Shown here: in pieces, positions 1 through 13,936 of the stretch
How positions within the stretch are numbered: the first letter of the stretch is position 1
How the letters are laid out: every line of letters begins with the position of its first letter
Origin: Pseudomonadota bacterium
GTDB lineage: Bacteria; Pseudomonadota; Gammaproteobacteria; Burkholderiales; Burkholderiaceae_F
DNA length: 64,000 bases
Reading direction: 5' to 3'
Assembly (NCBI GenBank): GCA_029778535.1
Contig: JAKOQB010000029.1
Span: 32,642-96,641 of the forward strand
Notes under the pieces: generated by a model
Seen by the model: the letters and a program-made list of their open reading frames with translations, nothing else
Told to the model about the DNA's origin: nothing
Databases searched by the model: none
Position numbers and translations under genes: made by a program

Positions 1-2
1 TC

Positions 3-281
3 GCCTGGTGGACGCCCGGTGTGCGCGACGTGATCAATTCGCTCGCCGTGGCACCGCCGGAGCAGGACACCGACGACGAAGTCGTCGACGCGCTGCGGCT
101 CGTGTTCGAGATGGATCCGCTGCTGCGCGACGCCGCGATCCTGGTGCGCGCGGACAACTACGTGGTTACGCTCGAAGGCCGGGTGCGCACCGAGGCGCAG
201 CGGCGCCGCGCCGAGTTCGATGCCTGGGCGCTGTTCGCGGTCGACCGCGTGATCAACCGGATCGAGGTCGGCGCGCGTTAG
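3..281 (+). CDS. BON-domain protein, 5' end outside the window
   Basis: The visible 92 residues are the C-terminal part of a BON-domain protein. The frame is open back to the first base, and the residues just before the first possible internal start (GTG at 21), AWWTPG followed by VRDVINSL, read as continuous BON sequence, so the true start lies upstream. The second half ([21 protein letters not shown]) is the alpha-beta part of one BON module. BON proteins such as OsmY are usually periplasmic or bind phospholipid; no signal peptide can be judged here. The gene ends with a 4-bp overlap against the converging dnaJ-like gene. The neighbouring chaperones suggest a stress role, which is inference. 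Confidence 0.75.
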   Translation, partial: AWWTPGVRDVINSLAVAPPEQDTDDEVVDALRLVFEMDPLLRDAAILVRADNYVVTLEGRVRTEAQRRRAEFDAWALFAVDRVINRIEVGAR

Positions 282-1366
282 CGCGGCGCGCGCAGCGCGC
301 GCAGCCGCTCGTACAGTGTGCGCTCTTCGCTGCTCAACTGCTCCGGCACGCGCAGCCGCAGCCGCACATACAGATCGCCCCGGCCCTTGCCGCCGAAGCG
401 CGGCAGCCCCTTGCCGCGCAGTCGCAATTGCGCATCGGGCTGCGTTCCGGGCGGCACCTTGACGGCGACCGGGCCGTCGAGCGTTGGCACCGACAGCTCG
501 GCGCCGAGCGCGGCGTCGGTGACGTCGATGCGTTCCTCGCGCAGCAGATCGGCGCCGTCGCGCGCGAAACGCTCGTCCGGCGCGGTGCGCACGATCACGT
601 GCAGATCGCCGGGCGGCGCGCCCGCCTGCTCGGCCGCGTAGCCCTTGCCGGCAACGCGCAGCACGAGGCCGTCGTCGGCGCCGGGCGGGATGCGGATCGA
701 CAGCGATTCCTCGTGCCTGGTGCGGCCGCTGCCGCCGCAGGTCGGGCACGGCGTGTCGATGAGGGTGCCGCGGCCATGGCAATCGGGACAGGGCATCGAC
801 TGGCGGATGAACACGCCGGCCTCGCGGCGCGACGAGGTCTTCTGCCCCGTGCCGCCGCAGGTCGTGCAGGTGCGTGCCTTCGTTCCCGCCTTGGCGCCCG
901 TGCCGCCGCAGTCGCGGCACACGTCGATGCGATCGAAGCGGATCGCTTCCTCGCCGCCGTGCGCGATCCGCTCCAGCGGCACGAAGACCTCGATCTGCAG
1001 ATCGGCACCGCGCACCGGCCCGCGCCGCCGGCGGCCGAAGAAGCGATCGAAGATGCTTTCGCCGAAGCCGAGCCCGAGGCCGCCGAACAGGTCCTCGAAG
1101 TCGATGCCGCCGAATAGATCCTCGGGCGAGAAGCCCGCCACGCCGGCGAAGCCGCGCCGGTCGTACTCGGCGCGCTTGGCCGGATCGGACAGCACCGCGT
1201 ACGCCTCGGCGATCTGCTTGAACTTCTCCTCCGCTTCGGGCGCCTTGTTGCGGTCCGGGTGGTACTGCAGCGCGAGCTTGCGGAACGCGTCCTTGATCGC
1301 CTTGTCGCCGGCGTCGCGCGGCACGCCGAGCACGTCGTAGTAGTCGCGCTGGGCAACGGCGGTCAT
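278..1366 (-). CDS. dnaJ: DnaJ-type (Hsp40) co-chaperone
   Basis: 362 residues with complete type I Hsp40 architecture. A J-domain with the HPD motif at residues 36-38 stimulates the Hsp70 ATPase. A Gly/Phe-rich linker (about 80-110) is followed by four zinc-binding CxxCxGxG repeats ([32 protein letters not shown]) and the C-terminal substrate-binding domains. The start ATG gives [17 protein letters not shown], the normal J-domain entry. It lies 15 bp downstream of the dnaK-like gene on the same strand, so the two form an operon. Because the partner DnaK is of an unusual type, this may be a second DnaK/DnaJ system rather than the housekeeping one. Confidence 0.93.
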   Translation of the reverse strand: MTAVAQRDYYDVLGVPRDAGDKAIKDAFRKLALQYHPDRNKAPEAEEKFKQIAEAYAVLSDPAKRAEYDRRGFAGVAGFSPEDLFGGIDFEDLFGGLGLGFGESIFDRFFGRRRRGPVRGADLQIEVFVPLERIAHGGEEAIRFDRIDVCRDCGGTGAKAGTKARTCTTCGGTGQKTSSRREAGVFIRQSMPCPDCHGRGTLIDTPCPTCGGSGRTRHEESLSIRIPPGADDGLVLRVAGKGYAAEQAGAPPGDLHVIVRTAPDERFARDGADLLREERIDVTDAALGAELSVPTLDGPVAVKVPPGTQPDAQLRLRGKGLPRFGGKGRGDLYVRLRLRVPEQLSSEERTLYERLRALRAPR

Positions 1367-1381
1367 GCCAGCGGCGGCGCG

Positions 1382-3229
1382 CTACTTGGCCTCGCGGTAG
1401 TCGGCGTCGACCACCTTGCCGCGCGGCGCCTCGCCCGCGCCCGGCGGCGGATAGCGCACTTCGCGGTACATGTCGCCGGCGCCCGGCGCCTGCGCGTAAA
1501 TGGCGGTACCGGCCTCGGACAACAGCTTGCGCAGCGCCTCGGTCTTCCCGGCCGCCGCCTTCGCGTCCTTCTTCGCGATCGCGTCGCGCACCTCGCGCTG
1601 CGCATCGGCGATGCGCTTCTTCAGCTCGTCGGTCAGCTTCGCGGCGTACTCGGCGATCAGCTTGTCGGCCTGGTAGACGGTCGCGTCGGCGTTGTTGAAG
1701 GTCTCCGCGTCGGCGCGCCGCTGCTTGTCGGCCTCGGCGTACTTCTCCGCCTCGTCGATCATGCGCTGCTTCGCCTCTGCGGGCAGGCGCGTCGAGCCGG
1801 TGATGCGGATCGACTGCGACTTGCCGCTCGCCAGGTCGCGCGCGGAGACGTTCAGGATTCCGTTGCTGTCGATGTCGAAGGTGACCTCGATCTTCGGCAC
1901 GCCGCGCGGCGCCGGCGGCAGCCCGTCGAGGTTGAACTCGCCCAGGCTGGTGTTGTCCGCCGCCATTGGCCGCTCGCCCTGGAACACGTGGATCGTCACG
2001 CTGGTCTGCAGGTCGGCCGCGGTGGAAAAGACCTCGGTCTTCTTCACCGGCACCGGCGTGTTGCGCGCGATCAGCGGCGTGGCGATGCCGCCGAGCGTTT
2101 CCACGCCGAGCGTCAGCGGTGTCACGTCGACCAGCACGATGTCCTTGACGTCGCCCGCCAGCACGCCGGCCTGGATCGCCGCGCCGGCGGCCACGCATTC
2201 CATCGGATCGACGCCCAGCTCGGCCTTGCGGCCGAAGAGCTCCTCGAAGAAGGCGCGTACCGCCGGCATCCGCGTCGGCCCGCCGACAAAGACGATGCGG
2301 TCGATCTGGCGCGGCGTGACCTTGGCGTCGGCAAGCGCCTGCTCGACCGGCGCGCGGCAGCGTTCGATCACCGGCCGCACGATGCGTTCCATGTCGGCGC
2401 GCGTCAGATCCATCTCGAGATGCTTCGGCTCGCCGCCGACCGCGCCGATGTACGGCAAACTGATGTGCGCGGTGGTTACGGCAGACAGCTCGATCTTCGC
2501 CACTTCCGCCGCTTCCAGCAGCCGCGCGGCCGCCTTGGCGTCGGCTCTCACGTCGATGCCGCTCGCGCGCCTGAAGCGGTCCGCGAGCTCCGCGAACAGC
2601 GCCTGGTTCATGTCGGTGCCGCCAAGCTTCGTGTCGCCGCTGGTCGCGCGCACCTCGAACACGCCCTTGCCGAACTCCATGATCGTCACGTCGAGCGTGC
2701 CGCCGCCGAGGTCGATCACCGCGATGCGCAGCTCCTGTCCGAGCCGGTCGAGCCCGTAGGCGAGCGACGCGGCGGTCGGCTCGTTGACCAGCCGCACGAC
2801 GTTCAGGCCCGCGATTGTCGCCGCGTCCTTGGTGGCCGAGCGCTGGTTGTCGTCGAAGTAGGCGGGTACGGTGACCACCGCGTCCTTCACTTCCTCGCCG
2901 AGGAAGGCCTCGGCATCACGCTTGACCTTTTGCAAAAGGAATGCGGAGAGCTGCTCCGGCGTGAACTCGCGCCCGCGCAGCATGACCTTCTGTCGCGTTC
3001 CCATCAGCCGCTTGAACGCGGTGGCGGTGCCTTCGGGATTCGCCGCCGCCTGCCGGCGCGCCGGTTCGCCCACCAGCATCTGGCCGTCGGCCGTGAATGC
3101 GACGAAGCTGGGGAACGCCTTGCCGCCAAGGCTCACGCCCTCGGCGCTCGGGATCATCACCGGGCGGCCGCCGCGCAAAACAGCCGCTGCCGAATTCGAT
3201 GTCCCCAGATCGATGCCGATGATCGCCAT
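1382..3229 (-). CDS. dnaK: Hsp70 chaperone (DnaK family), short Gram-positive/archaeal-like form
   Basis: 615 residues. The N-terminal ATPase domain shows the phosphate-1 motif [10 protein letters not shown], the connect motif [12 protein letters not shown] and phosphate-2 [11 protein letters not shown]. The substrate-binding domain (about 370-500) has the [10 protein letters not shown] segment, followed by a helical lid. The stretch between KRLMG and TPEQLSA is only about 10 residues, whereas typical proteobacterial DnaK has roughly 25 more there; this is the classic indel missing from Gram-positive and archaeal Hsp70s. The tail ends in VDADYREAK rather than the usual acidic EEVKD-type end. 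First gene of an operon with the DnaJ downstream. Probably a paralogous stress chaperone. Confidence 0.92.
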   Translation of the reverse strand: MAIIGIDLGTSNSAAAVLRGGRPVMIPSAEGVSLGGKAFPSFVAFTADGQMLVGEPARRQAAANPEGTATAFKRLMGTRQKVMLRGREFTPEQLSAFLLQKVKRDAEAFLGEEVKDAVVTVPAYFDDNQRSATKDAATIAGLNVVRLVNEPTAASLAYGLDRLGQELRIAVIDLGGGTLDVTIMEFGKGVFEVRATSGDTKLGGTDMNQALFAELADRFRRASGIDVRADAKAAARLLEAAEVAKIELSAVTTAHISLPYIGAVGGEPKHLEMDLTRADMERIVRPVIERCRAPVEQALADAKVTPRQIDRIVFVGGPTRMPAVRAFFEELFGRKAELGVDPMECVAAGAAIQAGVLAGDVKDIVLVDVTPLTLGVETLGGIATPLIARNTPVPVKKTEVFSTAADLQTSVTIHVFQGERPMAADNTSLGEFNLDGLPPAPRGVPKIEVTFDIDSNGILNVSARDLASGKSQSIRITGSTRLPAEAKQRMIDEAEKYAEADKQRRADAETFNNADATVYQADKLIAEYAAKLTDELKKRIADAQREVRDAIAKKDAKAAAGKTEALRKLLSEAGTAIYAQAPGAGDMYREVRYPPPGAGEAPRGKVVDADYREAK

Positions 3230-3525
3230 GGTGTGCTCGCTTTCCTTCCGTCAGCACATGTTGGCGCATCGCCCCGGCGGCGCCATGACGTGCGGCAAGT
3301 CGACGCCTCCCGATGGGGCGGTCGCGGGACCGCGCGCCGGGGGCAGAGGCTGTCGCCTCGTCTGCCACCGCCATCACGGGAATTCGCCTGCGCGCGATCG
3401 AATCGCGCCTTGACGCCGGCGGCCGACACGAAGTTGTGTTTCGTCAATCCGCGCCGCCGCATCAGGATCACCTTTGTCGCCGGAAGGAGCCGGCGCGGCC
3501 CGGTCCCAGCGAGGAAGGAACCCGC
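3230..3525. promoter_or_regulatory. Intergenic region between divergent dnaK and the DksA-like gene
   Basis: About 296 bp separate the divergent dnaK-like and DksA/TraR-like genes and must hold both promoters. Open frames crossing it lack the codon bias of the neighbours, so it is taken as non-coding. No clear sigma-32 promoter or CIRCE element was found by eye. On the right, GAAGGAAC at 3513-3520 is the ribosome binding site for the start at 3526. A half-matching FNR-like motif (TTGTGTTTCGTCAA, around 3434-3447) is too weak to call. Confidence 0.4.
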
Positions 3526-3918
3526 ATGGAACTGACACCGCAACAACTGCAGCAACTGGGACGCGCGCTGAACGAGCGGCGCGAGGCGCTGACGAAGGAA
3601 ACCCATGGCGGCGCCGAGCGCGCGCGCGAAGAGACCTTCCGCACGCTGACCGGACCGGTCGGCGACAGCGCCGACGATGCCGCGGCCGACCTGCTGGCCG
3701 ACGTCGAAAACGCGGAGGTCGGGCGTGACGTGAACGAGCTGCGCGACATCGAAGACGCGCTCGAACGCATGGCCAGCCGGACCTACGGCACCTGCATCGA
3801 CTGCAGGGGCGCGATCGAGTTCGAGCGACTGCAGGCCTGTCCGACCGCGCAGCGCTGCGTCGCCTGCCAGAGCGTGCACGAGAAGACCTTCGCCCACGCC
3901 AGCCGCGCCACCCTGTGA
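3526..3918 (+). CDS. DksA/TraR-family zinc-finger regulator
   Basis: 130 residues. The N-terminal half is an acidic helical coiled coil (about 5-80). The C-terminal zinc finger is CIDC, 17 residues, CVAC, the spacing of DksA/TraR proteins, preceded by the family phrase YGTCIDCRGAIEFERL. Such proteins insert into the RNA polymerase secondary channel and adjust transcription during stress, often with ppGpp. The coiled-coil tip residues of canonical DksA are not clearly kept, so it is a paralogue rather than housekeeping dksA. The frame is open further upstream, but the ATG at 3526 has a good ribosome binding site and starts the family homology. Confidence 0.85.
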   Translation: MELTPQQLQQLGRALNERREALTKETHGGAERAREETFRTLTGPVGDSADDAAADLLADVENAEVGRDVNELRDIEDALERMASRTYGTCIDCRGAIEFERLQACPTAQRCVACQSVHEKTFAHASRATL

Positions 3919-4034
3919 GCGCGACGGCGCTGCGTCGCCGACGCCGGTTCGCGGCCGGACTGATGCAGCTCAACGCGCCATGCGCGCGTCGGACCAGCAT
4001 GGAAGCGGCGCCGAACCCTCCCCCGCCATAGGCG

Positions 4035-4754
<720 letters not shown>

Positions 4755-4780
4755 GTCCGGCGCTTCGCTCGGCTCCCCGG

Positions 4781-4848
4781 CCCCGGCCTAAAGCCTGCCG
4801 GGGCAGGCTGCGGCCGAGGTCCAATTGGGTCCCGGCCTTCGCCGGGAC
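4781..4848. repeat. REP-type palindromes between the exporter ATPase and permease genes
   Basis: Two hairpins in tandem: CCCCGGC (4781-4787) pairs with GCCGGGG (4797-4803), and GTCCCGGC-CTTC-GCCGGGAC occupies 4829-4848. The second is the commonest dispersed palindrome in this window; variants occur at 7237, 16465, 38897 and 62753. A TTG at 4825 could extend the permease frame through the repeat, but the ATG at 4858 is preferred. Confidence 0.8.
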
Positions 4849-4857
4849 GACAGCGCG

Positions 4858-7215
<2,358 letters not shown>

Positions 7216-7233
7216 GTGAAGGATTGAGCATCG

Positions 7234-7287
7234 GTCGTCCCGGCGCAGGCCGGGACCCAATTGGGCCCCGGCCTGCGCCGGGGCGAC
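7234..7287. repeat. REP double palindrome between permease and adaptor genes
   Basis: Two inverted REP hairpins (GTCCCGGC-GCAG-GCCGGGAC at 7237-7256 and a CCCCGGC...GCCGGGG unit at 7266-7283) flank a central CCCAATTGGG-like sequence, so the whole 54 bp forms one large palindrome. It lies between co-directional genes and could form a stable mRNA hairpin that tunes relative expression. Confidence 0.8.
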
Positions 7288-7312
7288 ACACCTTGGGAGG
7301 CGCTGCAGCCGA

Positions 7313-8512
7313 ATGAAACGCAGACAATGGATTCTGATCGGCGCCGGTTCCGTGCTGCTCGCGGCGGTATTTGTCTGGGCCTTCCGTCCGCAGCCGGTGC
7401 CGGTCGAGGTCGCGAACGTGAAGCGCGCGCCGTTCGAGCAGACGGTCGACGAGGACGGCAAGACGCGCGTGATCGACCGCTACGTGGTGTCGGCGCCGCT
7501 GGCGGGCAAGCTCGCGCGCGTGCGGCTCGAGCCCGGCGATGCGGTGACGGCCGGCATGGAAGTGGCACGGCTGACGCCGGCGGCGCCGGCGATGCTCGAC
7601 GCTCGCACCGCGCGCGAGCTGACCGAGCGCGTCGGCGCGGCGACGGCGGCGCTGGAGCAGGCGCGCGCCAACGTCGCGCGCAGCGAGGCCGCGTCGGCGC
7701 AGGCGCAGTCGGACCTCGAGCGGCAGAAGAAGCTGAAGAGTGACGGCTTCATCGCCGCGTCGGCGGTCGAGCAGGCCGAGCTCGCTGCGCGCGTGCAAGC
7801 GCAGGCGCTGGCGGCGGCGCGCTTTGCGGTCAACGGCGCGCAGCACGACCTGGCGCAGGCGCGCGCCGCGCTGATGCGCGCTCGGGAAGGTGCACGCGAT
7901 CGCCCCGGCACCGCGTGGCCGATCGAGTCGCCGGTGGCCGGTCGCGTGCTCAGGGTGCTGCAGAAGAGCGAGGCGGTGGTCGGCGTCGGCACGCCGCTGC
8001 TGGAGATCGCCGACCCGGGCCGGCTCGAGATCGTGGCCGACGTGCTGTCGACCGAGGCCACGCGCATCACGCCGGGCGCGCGCGTGCACATCGATGCCGG
8101 CAGCGGACTCGCGCTCGACGGCCGCGTGCGCCACGTCGAGCCGGCGGCGTTCACCAAGGTCTCCGCGCTCGGGGTCGAGGAGCAGCGTGTCAACGTGGTG
8201 ATCGACCTCGTTTCGCCGCCGGACCGGTGGCAGCGGCTCGGTGACGGTTACCGCGTCGACGTGCGCATCGTGGTCGCCGCGCGCGCAGAGGCGGTGGTGG
8301 CGCCGGTGGCGGCGCTGTTCCGCGACAACGACGAATGGGCGGTGTTCGCGCTCGACGGCGGGCTCGCGGTCCGGCGCGGTGTGAAGCTCGGCGGCCGTAA
8401 TTCGAGCGACGCGTGGATCGAGCAGGGGCTGGCTCCCGGCGTCAGGGTTATCGTGTATCCAAGTGACAGCGTGGCTGACGGCAAGCGGGTTAAAGTGGTC
8501 CGGGGCGGGTGA
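7313..8512 (+). CDS. HlyD-family membrane fusion (periplasmic adaptor) protein
   Basis: 399 residues. An N-terminal signal anchor (about 6-25) is followed by the first half of a lipoyl/barrel-sandwich domain (SAPLAGKLARVRLEPGDAV), a long Ala/Gln/Arg-rich coiled coil (about 100-200), the returning lipoyl half (IESPVAGRVLRVLQKSEAVVGVGTPLLEIAD) and beta-barrel plus membrane-proximal domains. This is the adaptor of tripartite exporters and would link the permease encoded upstream to an outer-membrane channel encoded elsewhere. The N-terminus (EVANVKRAPFEQTVDEDGKTRV) resembles adaptors commonly encoded beside FtsX-type permeases. Third gene of the operon. Confidence 0.9.
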   Translation: MKRRQWILIGAGSVLLAAVFVWAFRPQPVPVEVANVKRAPFEQTVDEDGKTRVIDRYVVSAPLAGKLARVRLEPGDAVTAGMEVARLTPAAPAMLDARTARELTERVGAATAALEQARANVARSEAASAQAQSDLERQKKLKSDGFIAASAVEQAELAARVQAQALAAARFAVNGAQHDLAQARAALMRAREGARDRPGTAWPIESPVAGRVLRVLQKSEAVVGVGTPLLEIADPGRLEIVADVLSTEATRITPGARVHIDAGSGLALDGRVRHVEPAAFTKVSALGVEEQRVNVVIDLVSPPDRWQRLGDGYRVDVRIVVAARAEAVVAPVAALFRDNDEWAVFALDGGLAVRRGVKLGGRNSSDAWIEQGLAPGVRVIVYPSDSVADGKRVKVVRGG

Positions 8513-8595
8513 ACCGGCGACGCGGCGGTTGCGGAAACTCAATCCCGCGCGCCGGGGTCTACCTACGATGAACGTGCCTTTGATGGAGGACGACG

Positions 8596-8907
8596 ATGGA
8601 CACAGTCGCAACGGTCAACCGTGACAAGCTGGTCGCCGATGCACGCGTTGTGCTCGACGATGTCGAAGCGCTGCTGAAGCAGGCCGCCGCCGCCAGCGGA
8701 CAGCAGGCGCAGGAACTGCGCGAACGCGCGGCCGACGCGCTGGCCCGTGCGCGCATGAAGCTGCAGGACGCGCAGGTGGCGGTCAGCGAAAACGCCAAAG
8801 CCGCGGCGCGCGTCACCGACGACTGGGTGCACGCGCATCCGTGGGGCGCGATCGGCGCGGCCGCGGGCGTGGGGTTCCTGGTCGGGCTACTGGTCGCGCG
8901 GCACTGA
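8596..8907 (+). CDS. DUF883/YqjD-ElaB-family membrane-anchored protein
   Basis: 103 residues. The N-terminal two-thirds is a charged amphipathic helix, and the C-terminus is a glycine-rich membrane segment (HPWGAIGAAAGVGFLVGLLVAR), the hallmark of the YqjD/ElaB family. In E. coli these tail-anchored inner-membrane proteins bind ribosomes and are induced in stationary phase. A GGAGG-containing ribosome binding site precedes the ATG. The gene is followed 9 bp later by a YqjE-like gene and then a YqjK-like gene, the same order as E. coli yqjD-yqjE-yqjK. Confidence 0.88.
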   Translation: MDTVATVNRDKLVADARVVLDDVEALLKQAAAASGQQAQELRERAADALARARMKLQDAQVAVSENAKAAARVTDDWVHAHPWGAIGAAAGVGFLVGLLVARH

Positions 8908-8916
8908 CGGCCGCAC

Positions 8917-9302
8917 GTGCCCTCGCCGCTGGACGCGGTACGGCGCCTGTCGGCGTCGTCGCTGAACCTGCTGCTGACGCGCGCGCAGTTCGCGTCGGTC
9001 GAACTGGCGCAGTCGCGCGCGCAGATCATGCGCTGGCTCGGGCTGGCGCTTGCCGGCGCGGTGCTGGCGCTGCTCGCGCTGATCGCGGTATCGGCTCTGC
9101 TGGTGATCGTGCTGTGGGATCGAAGCGGGCCGTGGACGCTGCTCGTGCTCGCGGTGCTGTACGGACTCGGCGGCTACATTGTCGTGCACCGGCTGCAGCG
9201 CGAGCTGAGCGAAGCGCCGCCGCTGCTCGCCGAGACGCTGGCCGAGATTGCCAAGGATCGCGACGCGATCCTCGGCCGCGTTGAAGGCGACGGCGAGCCG
9301 AA

Positions 9303-9306
<4 letters not shown>
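8917..9306 (+). CDS. YqjE-like phage-holin-family membrane protein
   Basis: 129 residues starting at GTG 8917. Two hydrophobic helices (about 42-70 and 75-97) follow an N-terminal amphipathic helix (LNLLLTRAQFASVELAQSRAQ), as in the DUF1469/holin-6 family that includes YqjE. The C-terminus is charged and cytoplasmic. Its stop overlaps the start of the next gene by 4 bp (ATGA), so translation is coupled. Despite the holin name, chromosomal members are envelope or stress proteins, not lysis proteins. Exact function unknown. Confidence 0.8.
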
Positions 9307-11596
<2,290 letters not shown>

Positions 11597-11653
11597 CTAA
11601 TTCCGCAACATGAGACATACAATCCAGACCTTCGGCACAGGATTTGTGAACTC

Positions 11654-12613
11654 GTGGCAAAGACGGCGCAGGACCGCGCGGCCGAGATGACCGCGCTGGT
11701 CAAGGCGGTCGACAGCGGCGGCTTCTCGCAGGCGGCGCGGCTGCTCGGGGTCACGCCGTCGGCGATTTCGAAGTCGATCACGCGGCTGGAGGCGCGGCTC
11801 GGCGTGCGGCTGCTGAACCGCACCACGCGCAGGCTCACGCCGACGCCGGAGGGCGAGGCGTACTACCTGCGCGGCCGCCACATCCTGGCCGAGATCGACG
11901 AGGCCGAGCAGGAGGCCGCGCGCTTCCGCAGCACGCCGCGCGGGCTGCTGCGCCTGCATACGCTGGTGGCGTTCGGACTGCACCAGTTGCCGCCGGTGAT
12001 CGGCGAGTTTCTGCAGCGCTATCCGGAGATGAGGCTGGAGCTGTCGATCAGCGACACGCTGGTCGACCTGCTCGAAGAAAACGCCGACATGGCGGTGCGC
12101 ACCGGCGTGCCGCGCGACTCGTCGCTGATCGCGCGCCACATCTGCGACACCGAGCGCGTGATCTGCGCGGCGCCGTCGTATCTCGCGCGCCATGGCGCGC
12201 CGCGCACCCCCGACGATCTCGCGCGCCACAACTGCCTGTACATCTCCACGCAACCGGCGCTGCGGCGCTGGCCGTTCAACGACCCCGCCGCGCCCGACGG
12301 CGTGCGCACGATCGAAGTGAGCGGCAACGCGACCGCCAACAACGCGGAGACCGTGCTGCGGCTGGGGCTGGAAGGCGTGGGCATCGTGCGGCTGGGCGAA
12401 CTCGTGGTCGGCGCGCCGATCCGCGCCGGCCAATTGGTGCCGCTGCTCGTCGACGTGCACCACGTCGAACCGCTGCCGCTCTATGCGGTCTATCCGCACG
12501 CGCGGGTGCGGTCGCCCAAGGTGGCGGCCATGGTCGACTTCCTGATCGAGAAGTTCGCGCACGCGCCGTGGCGTGCCGAGCCGCCGGCGCGGACGCGCCG
12601 GCGGCGGCGTTGA
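11654..12613 (+). CDS. LysR-family transcriptional regulator
   Basis: 319 residues from GTG 11654; an ATG at 11687 would also leave a complete DNA-binding domain. The N-terminal winged helix-turn-helix reads FSQAARLLGVTPSAISKSITRLEARLGVRLLNRTTR, typical of LysR proteins of the TtdR/DmlR-like group. The effector domain (about 100-300) follows, with the LELSISDTLVDLLEENADMAVRTG motif. The basic RTRRRRR tail is unusual but without obvious role. It lies 56 bp upstream of the cyclopropane-synthase-type gene in the same direction and may be co-transcribed with it or regulate nearby genes; the target cannot be read from sequence. Confidence 0.88.
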   Translation: MAKTAQDRAAEMTALVKAVDSGGFSQAARLLGVTPSAISKSITRLEARLGVRLLNRTTRRLTPTPEGEAYYLRGRHILAEIDEAEQEAARFRSTPRGLLRLHTLVAFGLHQLPPVIGEFLQRYPEMRLELSISDTLVDLLEENADMAVRTGVPRDSSLIARHICDTERVICAAPSYLARHGAPRTPDDLARHNCLYISTQPALRRWPFNDPAAPDGVRTIEVSGNATANNAETVLRLGLEGVGIVRLGELVVGAPIRAGQLVPLLVDVHHVEPLPLYAVYPHARVRSPKVAAMVDFLIEKFAHAPWRAEPPARTRRRRR

Positions 12614-12669
12614 CATCGCTCAAGGTGGGGATCGCAGACACGGCGAGGATTGGATTCAATCTGCGCGCC

Positions 12670-13917
12670 ATGAAGACCCTGATCGACTCCCGCCTGCGCG
12701 CGATCGGCGCGCGTTCGACGATTCCGCTGCGCGTCGTCTATGCCGACCGCAGCGAATACCGCAACACCGAATCGGCCGGCGAGCCGGCCTTCACGCTGCG
12801 CTTCAACAGCGCGCGCGCGCAGTGGCGCGCCGCACTGTTCGGCCACATCGGCGTACTCGACGGGTACTTCGACGGCGAGATCGACATCGAAGGTGACTTG
12901 GCGCGCATGTTCGCGCTCGGGCTGGAGACCGGCTTTTCGACGCCGGCGCCGACCGTGCGCGTGCGCAACTGGTGGCACGAGGTGACGAAGAACAACGCCA
13001 CCATCGCGCGCGCCAAGGACAACGCGCGCTTCCACTACGGGCTGGGCGCGGATTTCTACCGCTACTGGCTCGACCGCGCGCTGATGATGTACACCTGCGC
13101 GTACTGGCGCGAAGGCACGAAGACCGTCGAGCAAGCGCAGGTCAACAAGGTCGACCATGTGTGCCGCAAGGTGCTGCTGAAACCCGGCGAGACGGTGGTC
13201 GACATCGGCTGCGGCTTCGGCGGCTTCATGTTCCACGCCGCGCAGCACTACGGCGTCAAGGCCACCGGCGTGAACACCACCACCGAGCAGGTCGACTGGG
13301 TGCGCGAGGAAATCGCGCGCCGCGGCCTGCAGCAGCAGCTCGACGTGCGCGAGGCCGACTTCCGCGAGGTCGACCGGCAGTACGACAAGGTGGTGTCGAT
13401 CGGCGTGCTGGAGCACGCGGGGCGCGACCAGATCGACGCGGTGGTGAAAGCGCACGCCGATTTTCTCAAGCCCGGCGGCCTGGGCATGCTGCACTTCATC
13501 GGCCACGTGGGCCAGTACCCGACCGAGTTCTTCATCCGCCAGCACGTGTTCCCCGGCGGCTGGATCCCGAGCCTGACCGAGACGCTCGACGCGATGGACA
13601 AGTACGGGCTGGAGATCATCGACATCGAAAACCTGCGCCGCCACTACGTGCTGACGCTGGAGGCGTGGGCCGAGCGCTTCGACGCGAACTGGGAGCGCAT
13701 CCACGCGCTGAATCCGGCAAAGTTCGACGAGCGCTTCCGCCGCATCTGGCGTACGTACCTGATCGGCTGCGCCGAGATGTTCCGTGCGTCCGGCGGCATC
13801 ACGGGCCTGTACCAGATCACGTTCGGCAAGGGCCGCCGCACGCCGCAGACCTATCCGATGAGCCGCGCGTTCCTGTACGAGTCGGCCGCCGTCGCGCCGC
13901 TGGTGCGCGCGGCCTGA
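12670..13917 (+). CDS. Cyclopropane-fatty-acid-synthase-type SAM methyltransferase
   Basis: 415 residues. An N-terminal lipid-binding domain precedes a class I SAM-dependent fold with the family landmarks HYGLGADFYRYWLD (about 120-135), YTCAYW, the SAM-binding VVDIGCGFGGF (about 178) and the catalytic-site phrase GVLEHAG. CFA synthases add a methylene to the double bond of membrane fatty acids. A subset (TmsB/BfaB, Rv3720-like) instead leaves a 10-methylene product that a partner FAD reductase turns into 10-methyl fatty acid. A DHCR24-like FAD oxidoreductase is encoded two genes away (15113), so the second role is possible. Start ATG 12670 removes an upstream extension that overlaps lysR. Confidence 0.88.
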   Translation: MKTLIDSRLRAIGARSTIPLRVVYADRSEYRNTESAGEPAFTLRFNSARAQWRAALFGHIGVLDGYFDGEIDIEGDLARMFALGLETGFSTPAPTVRVRNWWHEVTKNNATIARAKDNARFHYGLGADFYRYWLDRALMMYTCAYWREGTKTVEQAQVNKVDHVCRKVLLKPGETVVDIGCGFGGFMFHAAQHYGVKATGVNTTTEQVDWVREEIARRGLQQQLDVREADFREVDRQYDKVVSIGVLEHAGRDQIDAVVKAHADFLKPGGLGMLHFIGHVGQYPTEFFIRQHVFPGGWIPSLTETLDAMDKYGLEIIDIENLRRHYVLTLEAWAERFDANWERIHALNPAKFDERFRRIWRTYLIGCAEMFRASGGITGLYQITFGKGRRTPQTYPMSRAFLYESAAVAPLVRAA

Positions 13918-13936
13918 CGGACCGCGCGCGGCGCGG

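Noticed and set aside
3434..3447. FNR-like box before dnaK / DksA-like gene
   Set aside because: Only one half site fits; the other (TTGTG) has two mismatches.
1259..3535. A 758-codon plus-strand open frame opposite dnaK
   Set aside because: Shadow of dnaK in high-GC DNA; low-complexity Arg/His/Val content with no motif.
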